This document shows positions 25,483 to 34,287 of a DNA stretch of 42,528 nt, in pieces (positions within the stretch are counted from its first letter, which is position 1; each line of letters begins with the position of its first letter). A program made the translations under genes and the position numbers. This DNA comes from JAVVTR01 sp036653535. GTDB taxonomy: Bacteria > Bacteroidota > Bacteroidia > Bacteroidales > P3. The DNA lies in contig JAVVTR010000017.1 of assembly GCA_036653535.1 (NCBI GenBank), positions 1 through 42,528 of the forward strand, in the 5' to 3' direction. The notes under the pieces are model-generated. The model saw only the letters and a list, made by a program, of their open reading frames with translations, had not been told where the DNA came from and searched no databases.

Positions 25483-25584
25483 ATGAAAAAAAACAGGATG
25501 CCAAGGAAAATGGTATCTCAAAATTGGTATCGCCTTACGGGCTCTTCCTATATCGCTCGTTTAACAAAAATCATTTACGTATGA
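25483..25584 (+). CDS. possible 33-residue basic ORF coupled to the TPR gene
   Basis: ATG 25483, five bases after the def stop, opens a 33-codon frame encoding MKKNRMPRKMVSQNWYRLTG and ending in IIYV. Its TGA overlaps the ATG of the TPR protein gene in ATGA. It fills the whole def-TPR gap. The exact abutment on both sides suggests a coupling peptide, but no homologue is known to me and chance cannot be excluded. Confidence 0.3.
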   Translation: MKKNRMPRKMVSQNWYRLTGSSYIARLTKIIYV

Positions 25585-28500
25585 AAAACTTTTTGATAAG
25601 TTTGGCTATCTCGCTTGGTTTAACGGCGATGTTGTCGGCTCAAAATACGGCATTCTATCAGGAACCGGAAGCAACCTTTAGAAGTGCAGTAGAATTATAT
25701 TCCAAGGCAAAATATGGGAGCGCAAAAAAACAGTTTACATGGGTGCAAAGCCGATTAGACGACCAAGAGGAGTATATGCGCTCGGAAGTGGCTTACTATA
25801 AGGCTATGTGCGATATACAGTTATTTCACAAGGATGGCGCAGCCGAATTGATACGCTTTATTAATGATTACCCAACTAATAGCCGGTTGAATGATGCTTA
25901 TTTTGAGTTGGCTAATTTTGAATATTCCTATAAACGTTATAAAGAAGCTTCTGCTTTGTATGCAAAAGTAGATCCGGAAGAATTATCGGTGGGCTCTCAG
26001 GGGCTGCAAGATTATTATTTTCGTTCTGCTTATGCAGCTTTTGCCAATAAAAATTATGAGGATGCCAAATTGCAATTTTCTCGCTTAATTGAGGAGGAAA
26101 CCAAATATAGGGTTATTGCTATTTATTACTATGCTTATATTTTGTACACGGAAGGAAACTACCAAAGTGCGTTAAATGAATTTGAAAAAATAGAGGAGGA
26201 TCCAACGTTTTCTTCTATAGTACCTTTTTATATTTTGCAGATATATTATATGCAAAAAGAGTATGATAAGGTTTTGGAAAATGGACCGGATTTGCAGCAA
26301 GAAGCTGCGCCCAAAAGAGCGGCAGAAATAGCTCGCTTAATTGGAGAGGCTTATTATCATACCAAACAGTACGACCAAGCTTTGCCCTATATGCAAAGTT
26401 ATTATAATAACTCCTCGGAAAGTCCGGATGCGGATGGTCGTTATATTTTAGGTTATATTTATTACCAGCAAAAAAAATACGATACGGCTGCTTCTTATTT
26501 TCAAGGGATTCCATCCCTTAAACCGCAAAGTGAATTGGCTCAAAGTGCCTTATATCACCTAGGTTATTGTTACGAAAAATTAGATAAAAAGAAATTTGCC
26601 ATGGATGCTTTTAAAAATGCGTCTTTGATGAATTTTAATCCGGTGATTCAAGAGGATGCCATGTTTGCCTATGTACAATTAGCCTATAGTATAGGTTTGG
26701 ATCCATATCAAGAATCTTTGCAAGCGGCTAAGGATTTCTTAGGGGCTTATCCTAAGTCGGTGTACGCAAAGAAAGTTTATACCTATATGCTTCAAATGTA
26801 TGCAAGAACCAAAAATTTCGAAATGGCTTTAAATTCTCTTTCTAAGATAGAACATAAAAATGCGGATATACAAAATATAGAACAGCGTTTACTTTACAAT
26901 CGTGGGGTAGAATTATTTTATCAAAAGAAACAGGACTCTGCCTTGGTTTGTTTTCAACGTTGTATTGACAATGCTTTTTCTGAAATTATGAATGCCCGTG
27001 CATCTTTTTGGTTGGGGGAATGTTATTTTGCAAAAAGAGAGTATAGCCAAGCGTTGGAAAGTTATAAAAAATTTGAAGTAAATTCTTCTGCTAAGCTATG
27101 CAGTGAGTATGATTTGGTGTTTTATAATATGGGATACACCTATATGGAATTGGTTAATTATCCCTTAGCAGTAGAAAATTTCAAAAAATATATTGCTTTC
27201 CATTTAGAGCAAAGAACGAAAGAAAAAGAAGGGGAAAGCCAATGGAATGCAGAGAATTTTTACCTTCAAAATGCCTATATACGTTTGGGCGATTGTCTTT
27301 TTATGTTGCAAAATTTCAAAGGAGCTATAGAGGCCTACGATCAGGTTTTAAAAGGAAAAATAGAACCTTTAGATTATGTATATTATCAAAAAGCATTGGC
27401 ACAAGGGGCTAATGGAAACTATAAAGAAAAAATTCAAAATTTATTGGATTTAATAAATAGGTATCCTCAAACGAAATATATGGCTTCGGTTTATGCGGAA
27501 TTAGGATCTACTTATCTTGCGATTGAGAATAATGAGCGGGCTATTTTTTATTACAAACGTTTAATTAACGATTATTCTACTACCGTTTTGTCTCGTAGTG
27601 CTATGCTTAAATTAGGTATGATTTATTTTAATTTAGGAAAAGAAAAAGAAGCACTAAAATATTTAGAAACTATAGTGCTTAATTATGCTTCTACCGTAGA
27701 AGCACGACAAGCATTGGTGGTTATACGAAATATTTATATGAGTTTAAATAAAGTAGACGATTTTTTTGCTTTTGTACAAACGCTTCCTAATGTAAAGATA
27801 GAGCAGAGTGAACAGGATTCTATTATGTATATGACGGCGGAAAATAAATATATGGAAGGCGATTGTGCACAGGCTTTAAGTGGATTTAAAAAATATGTGG
27901 ATAAATTTCCAGAGGGTTTATTTGTGCTGGATGCTTGGAATTACATGGCGGATTGTGCCTCTAAAAATAAAGATTGGGAGACGGCGAAACTTGCTTATAC
28001 AAAAATTGTGGCCCTGCCTAATTCGGTCTATACCGATAAAGCATTGAAAGAGGTCGCACGACTATATTACGAATCGGCCACTTACAAAGCTGCCTTACAT
28101 TATTATATGCAGCTAAAGCAGAAAGCTCAAGAACCGTCCTTAAACATGATAGGAACCATAGGGGAAATGCGCTGTTTGTATCGTTTGGATATGGCTAAAT
28201 TAGGTATAGAATCGGCTTTGAACTTATTGAAAATGGATCACGTACCAGAAGATATACAAGAAGAAGCTCGTTTCTATGTGGCACGTTTAGCTACTACGGT
28301 TGGAGATTCAGAATTGAAGATGCAGCAATATAAGCACTTGGCTACTTCTAAAAATTCAAATTATCAGGCAGAGGCCCTTTATAATCTTATGGAAGCTAAG
28401 GTGAAAGATGGATATTTGGCCGAGGCGGAAAAAATGATATTCGATTATATATCCAATGCTCCTTCACAGGAATATTATTTGGCAAAAATATACATATTGT

Positions 28501-28715
28501 GGGCGGATATTTATGAGCAAAGAGGTAATTTATTGCAAGCTAAGCAAACATTAAATAGTATCATAGATAACTATGAGGGCGAGGATTTAAAAGCTTTGGC
28601 AAAACAAAAAAGAGATGCAATAGTGGCTAAGGAACAGCTACAGCAGCTTAAGGATCAAGAGCAGAGAAAAGCGAAGTACGAGGAGGCCGAAGAAATTATA
28701 ATTCCTGAAATGTAG
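25581..28715 (+). CDS. large exported TPR-repeat protein
   Basis: A 1044-residue exported protein made almost entirely of tetratricopeptide-like helical repeats. I place the start at ATG 25581, which gives a clean signal peptide (MKNFLISLAISLGLTAMLSA, then QN); 19 further in-frame codons upstream do not look like one. Repeats run from about residue 30 to 1010 (for example FWLGECYFAKREYSQALESY and LGSTYLAIENNERAIFYYKR). The C-terminus is charged (EEAEEIIIPEM). TPR proteins scaffold protein complexes; position before an outer-membrane barrel gene suggests a periplasmic or outer-membrane-associated role, and the pair is seen together in other Bacteroidales. The specific function is unknown. Confidence 0.9.
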   Translation: MKNFLISLAISLGLTAMLSAQNTAFYQEPEATFRSAVELYSKAKYGSAKKQFTWVQSRLDDQEEYMRSEVAYYKAMCDIQLFHKDGAAELIRFINDYPTNSRLNDAYFELANFEYSYKRYKEASALYAKVDPEELSVGSQGLQDYYFRSAYAAFANKNYEDAKLQFSRLIEEETKYRVIAIYYYAYILYTEGNYQSALNEFEKIEEDPTFSSIVPFYILQIYYMQKEYDKVLENGPDLQQEAAPKRAAEIARLIGEAYYHTKQYDQALPYMQSYYNNSSESPDADGRYILGYIYYQQKKYDTAASYFQGIPSLKPQSELAQSALYHLGYCYEKLDKKKFAMDAFKNASLMNFNPVIQEDAMFAYVQLAYSIGLDPYQESLQAAKDFLGAYPKSVYAKKVYTYMLQMYARTKNFEMALNSLSKIEHKNADIQNIEQRLLYNRGVELFYQKKQDSALVCFQRCIDNAFSEIMNARASFWLGECYFAKREYSQALESYKKFEVNSSAKLCSEYDLVFYNMGYTYMELVNYPLAVENFKKYIAFHLEQRTKEKEGESQWNAENFYLQNAYIRLGDCLFMLQNFKGAIEAYDQVLKGKIEPLDYVYYQKALAQGANGNYKEKIQNLLDLINRYPQTKYMASVYAELGSTYLAIENNERAIFYYKRLINDYSTTVLSRSAMLKLGMIYFNLGKEKEALKYLETIVLNYASTVEARQALVVIRNIYMSLNKVDDFFAFVQTLPNVKIEQSEQDSIMYMTAENKYMEGDCAQALSGFKKYVDKFPEGLFVLDAWNYMADCASKNKDWETAKLAYTKIVALPNSVYTDKALKEVARLYYESATYKAALHYYMQLKQKAQEPSLNMIGTIGEMRCLYRLDMAKLGIESALNLLKMDHVPEDIQEEARFYVARLATTVGDSELKMQQYKHLATSKNSNYQAEALYNLMEAKVKDGYLAEAEKMIFDYISNAPSQEYYLAKIYILWADIYEQRGNLLQAKQTLNSIIDNYEGEDLKALAKQKRDAIVAKEQLQQLKDQEQRKAKYEEAEEIIIPEM

Positions 28716-28740
28716 GGTTTTAATAAGCTAAAAGGATAAG

Positions 28741-30504
28741 ATGAAAAAGAAAAAAATAAAATATATAGTTTGTTTGATATTGGTGCTTTTTATGGTAAAT
28801 TCCGTGAGCATACAAGGGCAAGAGCCCCCAAAAACAGCAGCCTCGTCAACTTCCGAATATAACGAAAAAGTAGTGGTGACGGCTCCTTACCAGCCAACGT
28901 TGGAAGCCATTTATAAACCTACCTTAACTCCTTCTTTTGCGGATACGGTGGTGGAAATAACTAATGTGGATTACGATATTATTTCACGACCAGTAAATAC
29001 GGTATATCCTATTGAAAATATAAAACCGGCTAAAGTTACGGGGGAGCCTATTCCTAAGTTGTTTAATCAGCATATAAAGATAGGTTTTGGAACTCATCTT
29101 TCCCCTTTGGCAGAGGCCTATTTTTCTATGGGAAGGTCGAAACAATATGCTTTGTCTGCTTCTTATCGACATTTATCAGGGTATGGATATGTGAAAGACT
29201 ATCATACATTTAAGACGGATCATTCTTTAAATGAAGCAGATGTATTAGGGGAAATTTTTGCGGATAAATTTACCGTAGGATTGAAAGTAAATTATCATCA
29301 AAAAAAGGTAAATTGTTATGGATACAAAGATGGTAACCATATACATTCTCCGGAAATGGGTGAATTTGAAACTAATCCAGTTCGCTGGTATCAAAATGTG
29401 GGAGGATCCTTATTTTTTAAAGATAATAGCACCCGATTGGATGATTGGAAATTTGATGCTGCATTGAATTATAACTTAAATTTAACCAATTGGAAATCTT
29501 CTGAAAATTTCATTGGTGTGGATGGGGGATTCGATAAATCTCTTCTTGTTAGTGATAAAAATGTAGATCGTTTGAGCATTGGAACAAGAATATTTTTTGG
29601 GGATTATACCTATAGAGATGGAATTCGTTTGGGTAATGGCGTAGGAAACCAATTGCAAAATGCTTTTATTTTCGAACTTATGCCTAAAATTTCTTATCGC
29701 TATTCTATTTTTCAATTAGAAGGTGCTTTAAAATTAAATATATTTGGTCAGGGGAAAGATCCGGTTAAGGTGCAGTTTAATCCAATATTAGATTTGCAAA
29801 TTCATGCGGTGGAAAATATACTCACTGCCTTTGTTGGAGTAGGTGGGGATGTGGAAAGATCGACGGTGCTTTCTATTTCGGAAATCAATCCATTTTTGCA
29901 TCCCTTGGATTTTACAGATATGTCGTTTATGCAAGATAAATTTCAGGTTTATCTTGGGGTGAAAGGGAATTTTAGCCGTAATATAGATTATCGGTTACAG
30001 CTATCGGTTCATTGGAAAGATCATGTACAAAATTTCGATTATTATGGATATAGAAGTGGAGTGGCTGGCACGGTAGGATATAACGATTTTTTGCCTATTT
30101 ACACCAATAAGGTATTTAATTTTCGTGCAAAGGGAGAGGTTAATTTTCGTTGGTCTGAACGTATTTTGGCTCACGTGGAAGCAACCTATAATTATTATAA
30201 TAAAGACCTAAGTTATACTCCTGCTTTTGAGGCCAAGGTGTCGTTTCGTTACAATATAGGAAACAAGTTTATTATTACCAGTGAAATATTAGGATATACG
30301 AATATGAAAGCCTTTGATAGGTATGGAAAGCCAAGCATACTGAAAGGATGTTTCGATTGGAGTGTTGGATTTGAGTATAGATTCTTGAAGCGTTGGTCTA
30401 CTTTTGTAAATCTTAATAATTTAATAGCCCAGCGTTATTTCCGTTGGTACGATTATCCTTCTTATAGGTTTAATTGCATGTTAGGAGTTACGGTTGCCTT
30501 TTAA
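28741..30504 (+). CDS. outer-membrane beta-barrel protein, TonB-receptor-like
   Basis: A 587-residue protein with a signal peptide (IVCLILVLFMVNSVSIQGQ) and a periplasmic N-terminal stretch containing YNEKVVVTAPYQPTLE, similar to the start of a TonB-receptor plug but without a full plug domain. From about residue 110 there are many alternating amphipathic strands with aromatic ends (KQYALSASYRHLSGYGYV; FTVGLKVNYHQKK; ILAHVEATYNYYNKDLSYTP), and the chain ends in Phe (LGVTVAF), the usual last residue of an outer-membrane barrel. Homologues are often annotated TonB-dependent receptor, but a missing plug makes active transport doubtful. It follows the TPR gene by 25 bases, so the two probably act together. 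Confidence 0.8.
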   Translation: MKKKKIKYIVCLILVLFMVNSVSIQGQEPPKTAASSTSEYNEKVVVTAPYQPTLEAIYKPTLTPSFADTVVEITNVDYDIISRPVNTVYPIENIKPAKVTGEPIPKLFNQHIKIGFGTHLSPLAEAYFSMGRSKQYALSASYRHLSGYGYVKDYHTFKTDHSLNEADVLGEIFADKFTVGLKVNYHQKKVNCYGYKDGNHIHSPEMGEFETNPVRWYQNVGGSLFFKDNSTRLDDWKFDAALNYNLNLTNWKSSENFIGVDGGFDKSLLVSDKNVDRLSIGTRIFFGDYTYRDGIRLGNGVGNQLQNAFIFELMPKISYRYSIFQLEGALKLNIFGQGKDPVKVQFNPILDLQIHAVENILTAFVGVGGDVERSTVLSISEINPFLHPLDFTDMSFMQDKFQVYLGVKGNFSRNIDYRLQLSVHWKDHVQNFDYYGYRSGVAGTVGYNDFLPIYTNKVFNFRAKGEVNFRWSERILAHVEATYNYYNKDLSYTPAFEAKVSFRYNIGNKFIITSEILGYTNMKAFDRYGKPSILKGCFDWSVGFEYRFLKRWSTFVNLNNLIAQRYFRWYDYPSYRFNCMLGVTVAF

Positions 30505-30620
30505 ATAGAAGCGTTTTGGGGGTTCGTAGCGCACGAAAAGTGGCTTAAAAACTTTAAAGGATATAAAAGAATGGAAAGATTATTGGCGGTTTCCCATATT
30601 AAATTTAATAGAAAATAGAT

Positions 30621-31412
30621 ATGCTGAAAATAAGTAGAGGCATTGAAAATTGGACTCCCGTAAATAATCCTATTGTAACGGTTGGCTCTTTTGATGGGGT
30701 TCATTTGGCTCACCGTTCTATCATAGCCTTATTAAATCATTATGCAGAGATGTGTAGAGGAGAGAGTGTATTAGTTACCTTTTCTCCACATCCTCGTCTA
30801 ATACTACCAACTAAAGATGAATTTCGAAAAAAATTTCGTTTGCTCACTACGGAAGAAGAAAAGGAATATCTTTTAGAAAAAGCGGGTTTGAAGAATATTT
30901 TAGTAGTTCGCTTCGATGAAAAATTTTCTGCTTTATCCTCTCAAAATTTTATAAAAAAAATATTGGTAGATACCTTGCAAGTTCGTCACATGGTGGTTGG
31001 TTATAATCATAATTTTGGTCATGATAGACATGGTAGTTACGAGCAAATGCAGGAATTTGGGCGTCTTTATGATTTTGAAGTGGATAAGTATCCCGAACTT
31101 TTAGTACAGAACGAACATGTAAGTTCTTCGTGTATTCGTAATTTTATTCGGGAGGGGCGTTTATCGGAAGCCAATAATTTACTTGGGTATGAGTATTTTA
31201 TACATGGAAATTGGCATCAAAATATATTTGAACCCAATAGTAAATTTAAACTTCTTCCTGCGCTGGGGCATTATCTTACTAAAGTAAAAGTGAAAGGGAT
31301 ATATCATTATGCGGTTTGTGATATAAATGAAGAGATATGTTTTCCCGATTTGCAATTTTTAGAGGAAGGCGATGCTATGAAAATTAATTTTATACGGGAA
31401 ATAAATTGGTAA
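30621..31412 (+). CDS. RibF-like FAD synthetase lacking a functional riboflavin kinase domain
   Basis: A 263-residue protein, shorter than usual RibF (~305-310). The N-terminal FMN adenylyltransferase domain has its motifs: GSFDGVHLAH (22-31), TFSPHPR, VVGYNHNFGHDRHG and SSSCIRNFIREGRLSEANNLLGY (from 168). The C-terminal riboflavin kinase region is reduced to ~70 residues. The flavokinase segment GxxxGFPTAN expected soon after FIHGNW is missing, and so are the later NIGxRPT and acidic catalytic segments. Only a remnant (KLLPALGHYLTKVKVKG) aligns. The protein should make FAD from FMN but probably cannot make FMN from riboflavin. It is followed by yggS after nine bases. Confidence 0.85.
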   Translation: MLKISRGIENWTPVNNPIVTVGSFDGVHLAHRSIIALLNHYAEMCRGESVLVTFSPHPRLILPTKDEFRKKFRLLTTEEEKEYLLEKAGLKNILVVRFDEKFSALSSQNFIKKILVDTLQVRHMVVGYNHNFGHDRHGSYEQMQEFGRLYDFEVDKYPELLVQNEHVSSSCIRNFIREGRLSEANNLLGYEYFIHGNWHQNIFEPNSKFKLLPALGHYLTKVKVKGIYHYAVCDINEEICFPDLQFLEEGDAMKINFIREINW

Positions 31413-31421
31413 TATTAGAAA

Positions 31422-32102
31422 ATGATAGCACAAAACATTGAAGACGTTAAAAAGACGTTAAAAGAAGGCGTTCGCCTGGTGGCAGTTTCTAAAACAAAGC
31501 CTGTAGAAGATTTACAGCAAGCTTATATGGCTGGGATGAGAATTTTTGGAGAAAATAAGGCTATAGAAATGCAAGAAAAGCAGCAAGCATTACCTAAGGA
31601 TATTGCTTGGCATTTTATAGGTCATTTGCAAACCAATAAAGTGAAATATATAGCTCCTTTTGTAAGTTTAATTCATAGTGTGGATCGCTTGGATTTATTA
31701 GAAGTTATAAATAAAGAAGCACAAAAAAATCGGAGGATTATACCTTGCCTGCTTCAATTTCATATAGCCCAAGAGGACACTAAATTTGGTCTAAACCTAA
31801 GTTCGGTCAAGGAACTTTTGGAGAGTGAGGCGTATAAAAAAATGGAAAATGTACGTATAGATGGTGTAATGGGAATGGCTACCAATACCGATGATAGAGT
31901 ACAGATACGCACAGAGTTTGCAGAATTGAAAAAAATATATAGCTATTTGCAGCAGACTTTTTTCAAAGAACAAGCCTCTTTTAAGGAGATATCTATGGGC
32001 ATGTCGGACGATTATATTCTTGCTATGGAAGAAGGGGCTACTTTGGTAAGGGTAGGAAGTGCCATCTTTGGTGCGAGAAACTATGAAAAAAAATCCTTGT
32101 AG
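31422..32102 (+). CDS. YggS-family pyridoxal phosphate homeostasis protein
   Basis: A 226-residue member of the COG0325 (YggS/PLPBP) family. The PLP-binding lysine is K24 in VAVSKTKP. Other motifs are IFGENKAIEMQEK, WHFIGHLQTNKVK, IHSVDRLDL, GVMGMAT and SMGMSDDYILAMEEGATLVRVGSAIFG. The protein binds PLP as a single-domain barrel without known enzyme activity and balances PLP and amino acid pools. The stop codon lies within a direct repeat copied 65 bases downstream. Confidence 0.95.
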   Translation: MIAQNIEDVKKTLKEGVRLVAVSKTKPVEDLQQAYMAGMRIFGENKAIEMQEKQQALPKDIAWHFIGHLQTNKVKYIAPFVSLIHSVDRLDLLEVINKEAQKNRRIIPCLLQFHIAQEDTKFGLNLSSVKELLESEAYKKMENVRIDGVMGMATNTDDRVQIRTEFAELKKIYSYLQQTFFKEQASFKEISMGMSDDYILAMEEGATLVRVGSAIFGARNYEKKSL

Positions 32103-32192
32103 AATTATTCTTATATGCTTTGCACCTCACCACTGGATCTGGTAAAAGATAATGAAGTAACTCGTAGAATAATTCTTATATGCTTTGCACCT
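32099..32192. repeat. 29-base direct repeat at the yggS 3' end
   Basis: 32099-32127 and 32164-32192 match at 28 of 29 bases (GTAGAATTATTC versus GTAGAATAATTC, then TTATATGCTTTGCACCT in both). The first copy contains the yggS stop codon, so the gene end was copied downstream. No ORF, terminal inverted repeats or target duplication point to a mobile element. Confidence 0.85.
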
Positions 32193-32251
32193 GTGGTTGT
32201 CCTGTAAATAAAAAATCTTTTAATAGTAACTTCCTTACGTAAATAGGTTTT

Positions 32252-32299
32252 AGAGCCTCTTTCTAAAAAAAAGAGCCCCTTTTTTTAGAAAGAGGCTCT
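32252..32299. terminator. bidirectional terminator between convergent genes
   Basis: A perfect 20-bp inverted repeat (32252-32271 with 32280-32299) around an 8-base loop, with A-run and T-run inside the stem ends near the loop. It lies between yggS (+) and the T9SS cargo gene (-), about 70 bases from the cargo stop and 150 from the yggS stop, and can serve both directions. Confidence 0.65.
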
Positions 32300-32369
32300 G
32301 CAAGAAAACCAAGAAACCAAGAAAACGAGAAAAAAATTAAGAACGATTCTGTTCTATGAAAGGAAATTT

Positions 32370-34187
32370 TTAAAAACGATAAATTACTAATTTACTTTCT
32401 CTAGTACCACGGCTGTTTTGTAAATGCAAAATATAATTACCACATGGGAAATGTTCTACATTTATGGTTTGTAAGCCTGCTTTTAATTCCTTTCTTTCCA
32501 TAAGATGACCCAAAAGATCGTAAATAGACATATTGGCATCTGCATCTAAGTAGAAATTTATAAAGTTATTGGCTGGATTTGGATAGATAGTAATTGGAGA
32601 AAACGTTTCTTTTTCTATGGAGGTCCCCCTAAGAGTATCAACCTCTTTTTCTGCTGTTTGAAATACTTTCTTTGTGTATGGATCTTGAATAAATACAATA
32701 AGGCGAAGATCCTTATATTCTTCGGTATGAGTTGATTTTGTATTTTGTATAAAAGAAAAAGATTTTTTGGTGTTGGCTAAAAAAGGAACGGCATTACCGT
32801 CTGCATTGGGAAGCATTTTCATCATTACATTATGGAAAGAGGTTTCTCCGTTACTTCCTTTATTTTTGAAGGTTTCTTTTTCCACAAGAACGGTGTGAAC
32901 CAAAAGGCCCTTAGCATTAACTTTAGGAAGTATGGAATATGAAATTTTTGCAATTCCTTTGTTGTCTACCATAAAAGTGTCGATTTGAATATCAAAAAAA
33001 CTTTCTTCTTTCTCTTGTTCTTGTAGACTTTTTAAGAGATTTGCAGTAGTAATGTTGGTGGTTTCGCTGTTGATGAATAGGGATGGAACCCCATGTATGT
33101 TGTAGAAAAACGACCTTTTTTCCCCTTCGGCAGTAGCATATAAATCTCTGCCGGGTATATTAACTTGATATTTAATTAGAGAAAACCTACTCCCATAAGT
33201 ATCGTTAAAAGGATTGATTACACTTTGGTTCATAGCAGCACAAGGGCTGCAGGAGGCACTGGAAAATTCTTCAAAGAGAGGTCGAGATTTTACCGATTCT
33301 TGGGTAATATAGATTTCTTTCATCGCCGTATCTGTGGTTTGACTAAGGCTAAGTGGGGTCCCATTAATGGCCGATACCCATACTTTTACCATTTGAGAAC
33401 CGGGTTTAGTAGTCCATTCTGGGCGGCATAAAAAATCGAAACTCTGATTGGTTTTTACTATTTGATCGAAATTGCTACTTTTTACTTCGCTATCATCTAC
33501 GCTATAACTGATAGTAAAGGATTTTGCACTTAGACCTTTATTAATAAAACGTCCATAGATAGGCATACTAAGATCCATGCCAAACCAAGGAGAAGCGGGT
33601 AGTTCTACCTCTCCAATAACTTGTTGGATATTTCCTACAAAAATATCATCGAAACAGAGCATAAATTGCGTTTGGTCGGTAGTAGAACTTTCTATAAAAA
33701 TAGCAAATTGAATAGAGTCGAAATTTTTATAGGTGGATCCTAATTCGATAGTTGCTATGGCTCCGTCCATCATTTGAGGGGCATTCTCCACACTCCAAAC
33801 AATTTTCCATGGATCATTGGTATTGGTTCTTGCCAAAATTCCGTACGTTTTATTTGTACTGGCGGCGGAGGATCTGAAAGAGTATTTAAAACTAAAGAGA
33901 AGATTTTCTAAGGTTTTACAGGGAAGGAAAGGCATACTTACCAAAGAACGGCCCAATAAAGGGGTATTGAAGCCCTCTTGCGTAATATAAGCAAAGACCA
34001 TTTCCGGTTTTTGACCTCCAGCATTATTTCCTGCGTTGCTTCCCCAATTAGTTTTACGATCGGTAGTCCAATCCGGTGGAAATTTTCCAGTGTCAAAACC
34101 TTCTCGTAAGAGAACGGTGTTCTGTGCAAAGAGAGAGGAGCCTAACAGTAATATAAAAAAAGAAAAAAGTGTTTTTTTCATATACAT
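32370..34187 (-). CDS. T9SS cargo protein with Omp28-like thioredoxin fold
   Basis: A 605-residue secreted protein. A signal peptide (KKTLFSFFILLLGSSLFA) is followed by a choice-of-anchor J-type beta-sandwich (~25-185, LREGFDTGKFPPDWTTDRKT...LCFDDIFVG), an Ig-like spacer, then an Omp28-type thioredoxin-like domain (~302-440) with a CxxC at C313/C316 (FEEFSSASCSPCAAMN) and the cis-Pro region GVPSLFIN. The last ~75 residues are a type A sorting domain (ITIYPNPANNFINFY...SKLVIYRF) that directs export by the type IX (Por) system and surface attachment. The CxxC suggests a redox or disulfide role at the surface, which is inference. Starting Met1 or Met3 differ by six bases. Confidence 0.88.
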   Translation of the reverse strand: MYMKKTLFSFFILLLGSSLFAQNTVLLREGFDTGKFPPDWTTDRKTNWGSNAGNNAGGQKPEMVFAYITQEGFNTPLLGRSLVSMPFLPCKTLENLLFSFKYSFRSSAASTNKTYGILARTNTNDPWKIVWSVENAPQMMDGAIATIELGSTYKNFDSIQFAIFIESSTTDQTQFMLCFDDIFVGNIQQVIGEVELPASPWFGMDLSMPIYGRFINKGLSAKSFTISYSVDDSEVKSSNFDQIVKTNQSFDFLCRPEWTTKPGSQMVKVWVSAINGTPLSLSQTTDTAMKEIYITQESVKSRPLFEEFSSASCSPCAAMNQSVINPFNDTYGSRFSLIKYQVNIPGRDLYATAEGEKRSFFYNIHGVPSLFINSETTNITTANLLKSLQEQEKEESFFDIQIDTFMVDNKGIAKISYSILPKVNAKGLLVHTVLVEKETFKNKGSNGETSFHNVMMKMLPNADGNAVPFLANTKKSFSFIQNTKSTHTEEYKDLRLIVFIQDPYTKKVFQTAEKEVDTLRGTSIEKETFSPITIYPNPANNFINFYLDADANMSIYDLLGHLMERKELKAGLQTINVEHFPCGNYILHLQNSRGTRESKLVIYRF

Positions 34188-34199
34188 TCAATATTTTAT

Positions 34200-34272
34200 A
34201 AAACGGGGCATGTTATGCTTAGCTTATATTTCAAAATTGAAATTGGCTATGGTGCATAACATGCTACGTTTT
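34200..34272 (-). terminator. long-loop hairpin between the two T9SS genes
   Basis: GCATGTTATGC (34208-34218) pairs with GCATAACATGC (34254-34264). Outside a 2x2 mismatch the stem resumes with AAAACG (34200-34205) and CGTTTT (34267-34272). The 35-base loop contains a second hairpin (TTTCAA/TTGAAA). It lies just after the stop of the 1848-residue gene and ends in T-rich sequence on the minus strand, so it is probably a terminator or attenuator before the Omp28-like gene. Confidence 0.55.
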
Positions 34273-34287
34273 ATCCTATAATTAATT

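Noticed and set aside
32103..32369. tRNA or small RNA gene between yggS and the T9SS gene
   Set aside because: No cloverleaf could be drawn; the region is explained by the direct repeat and the convergent terminator.
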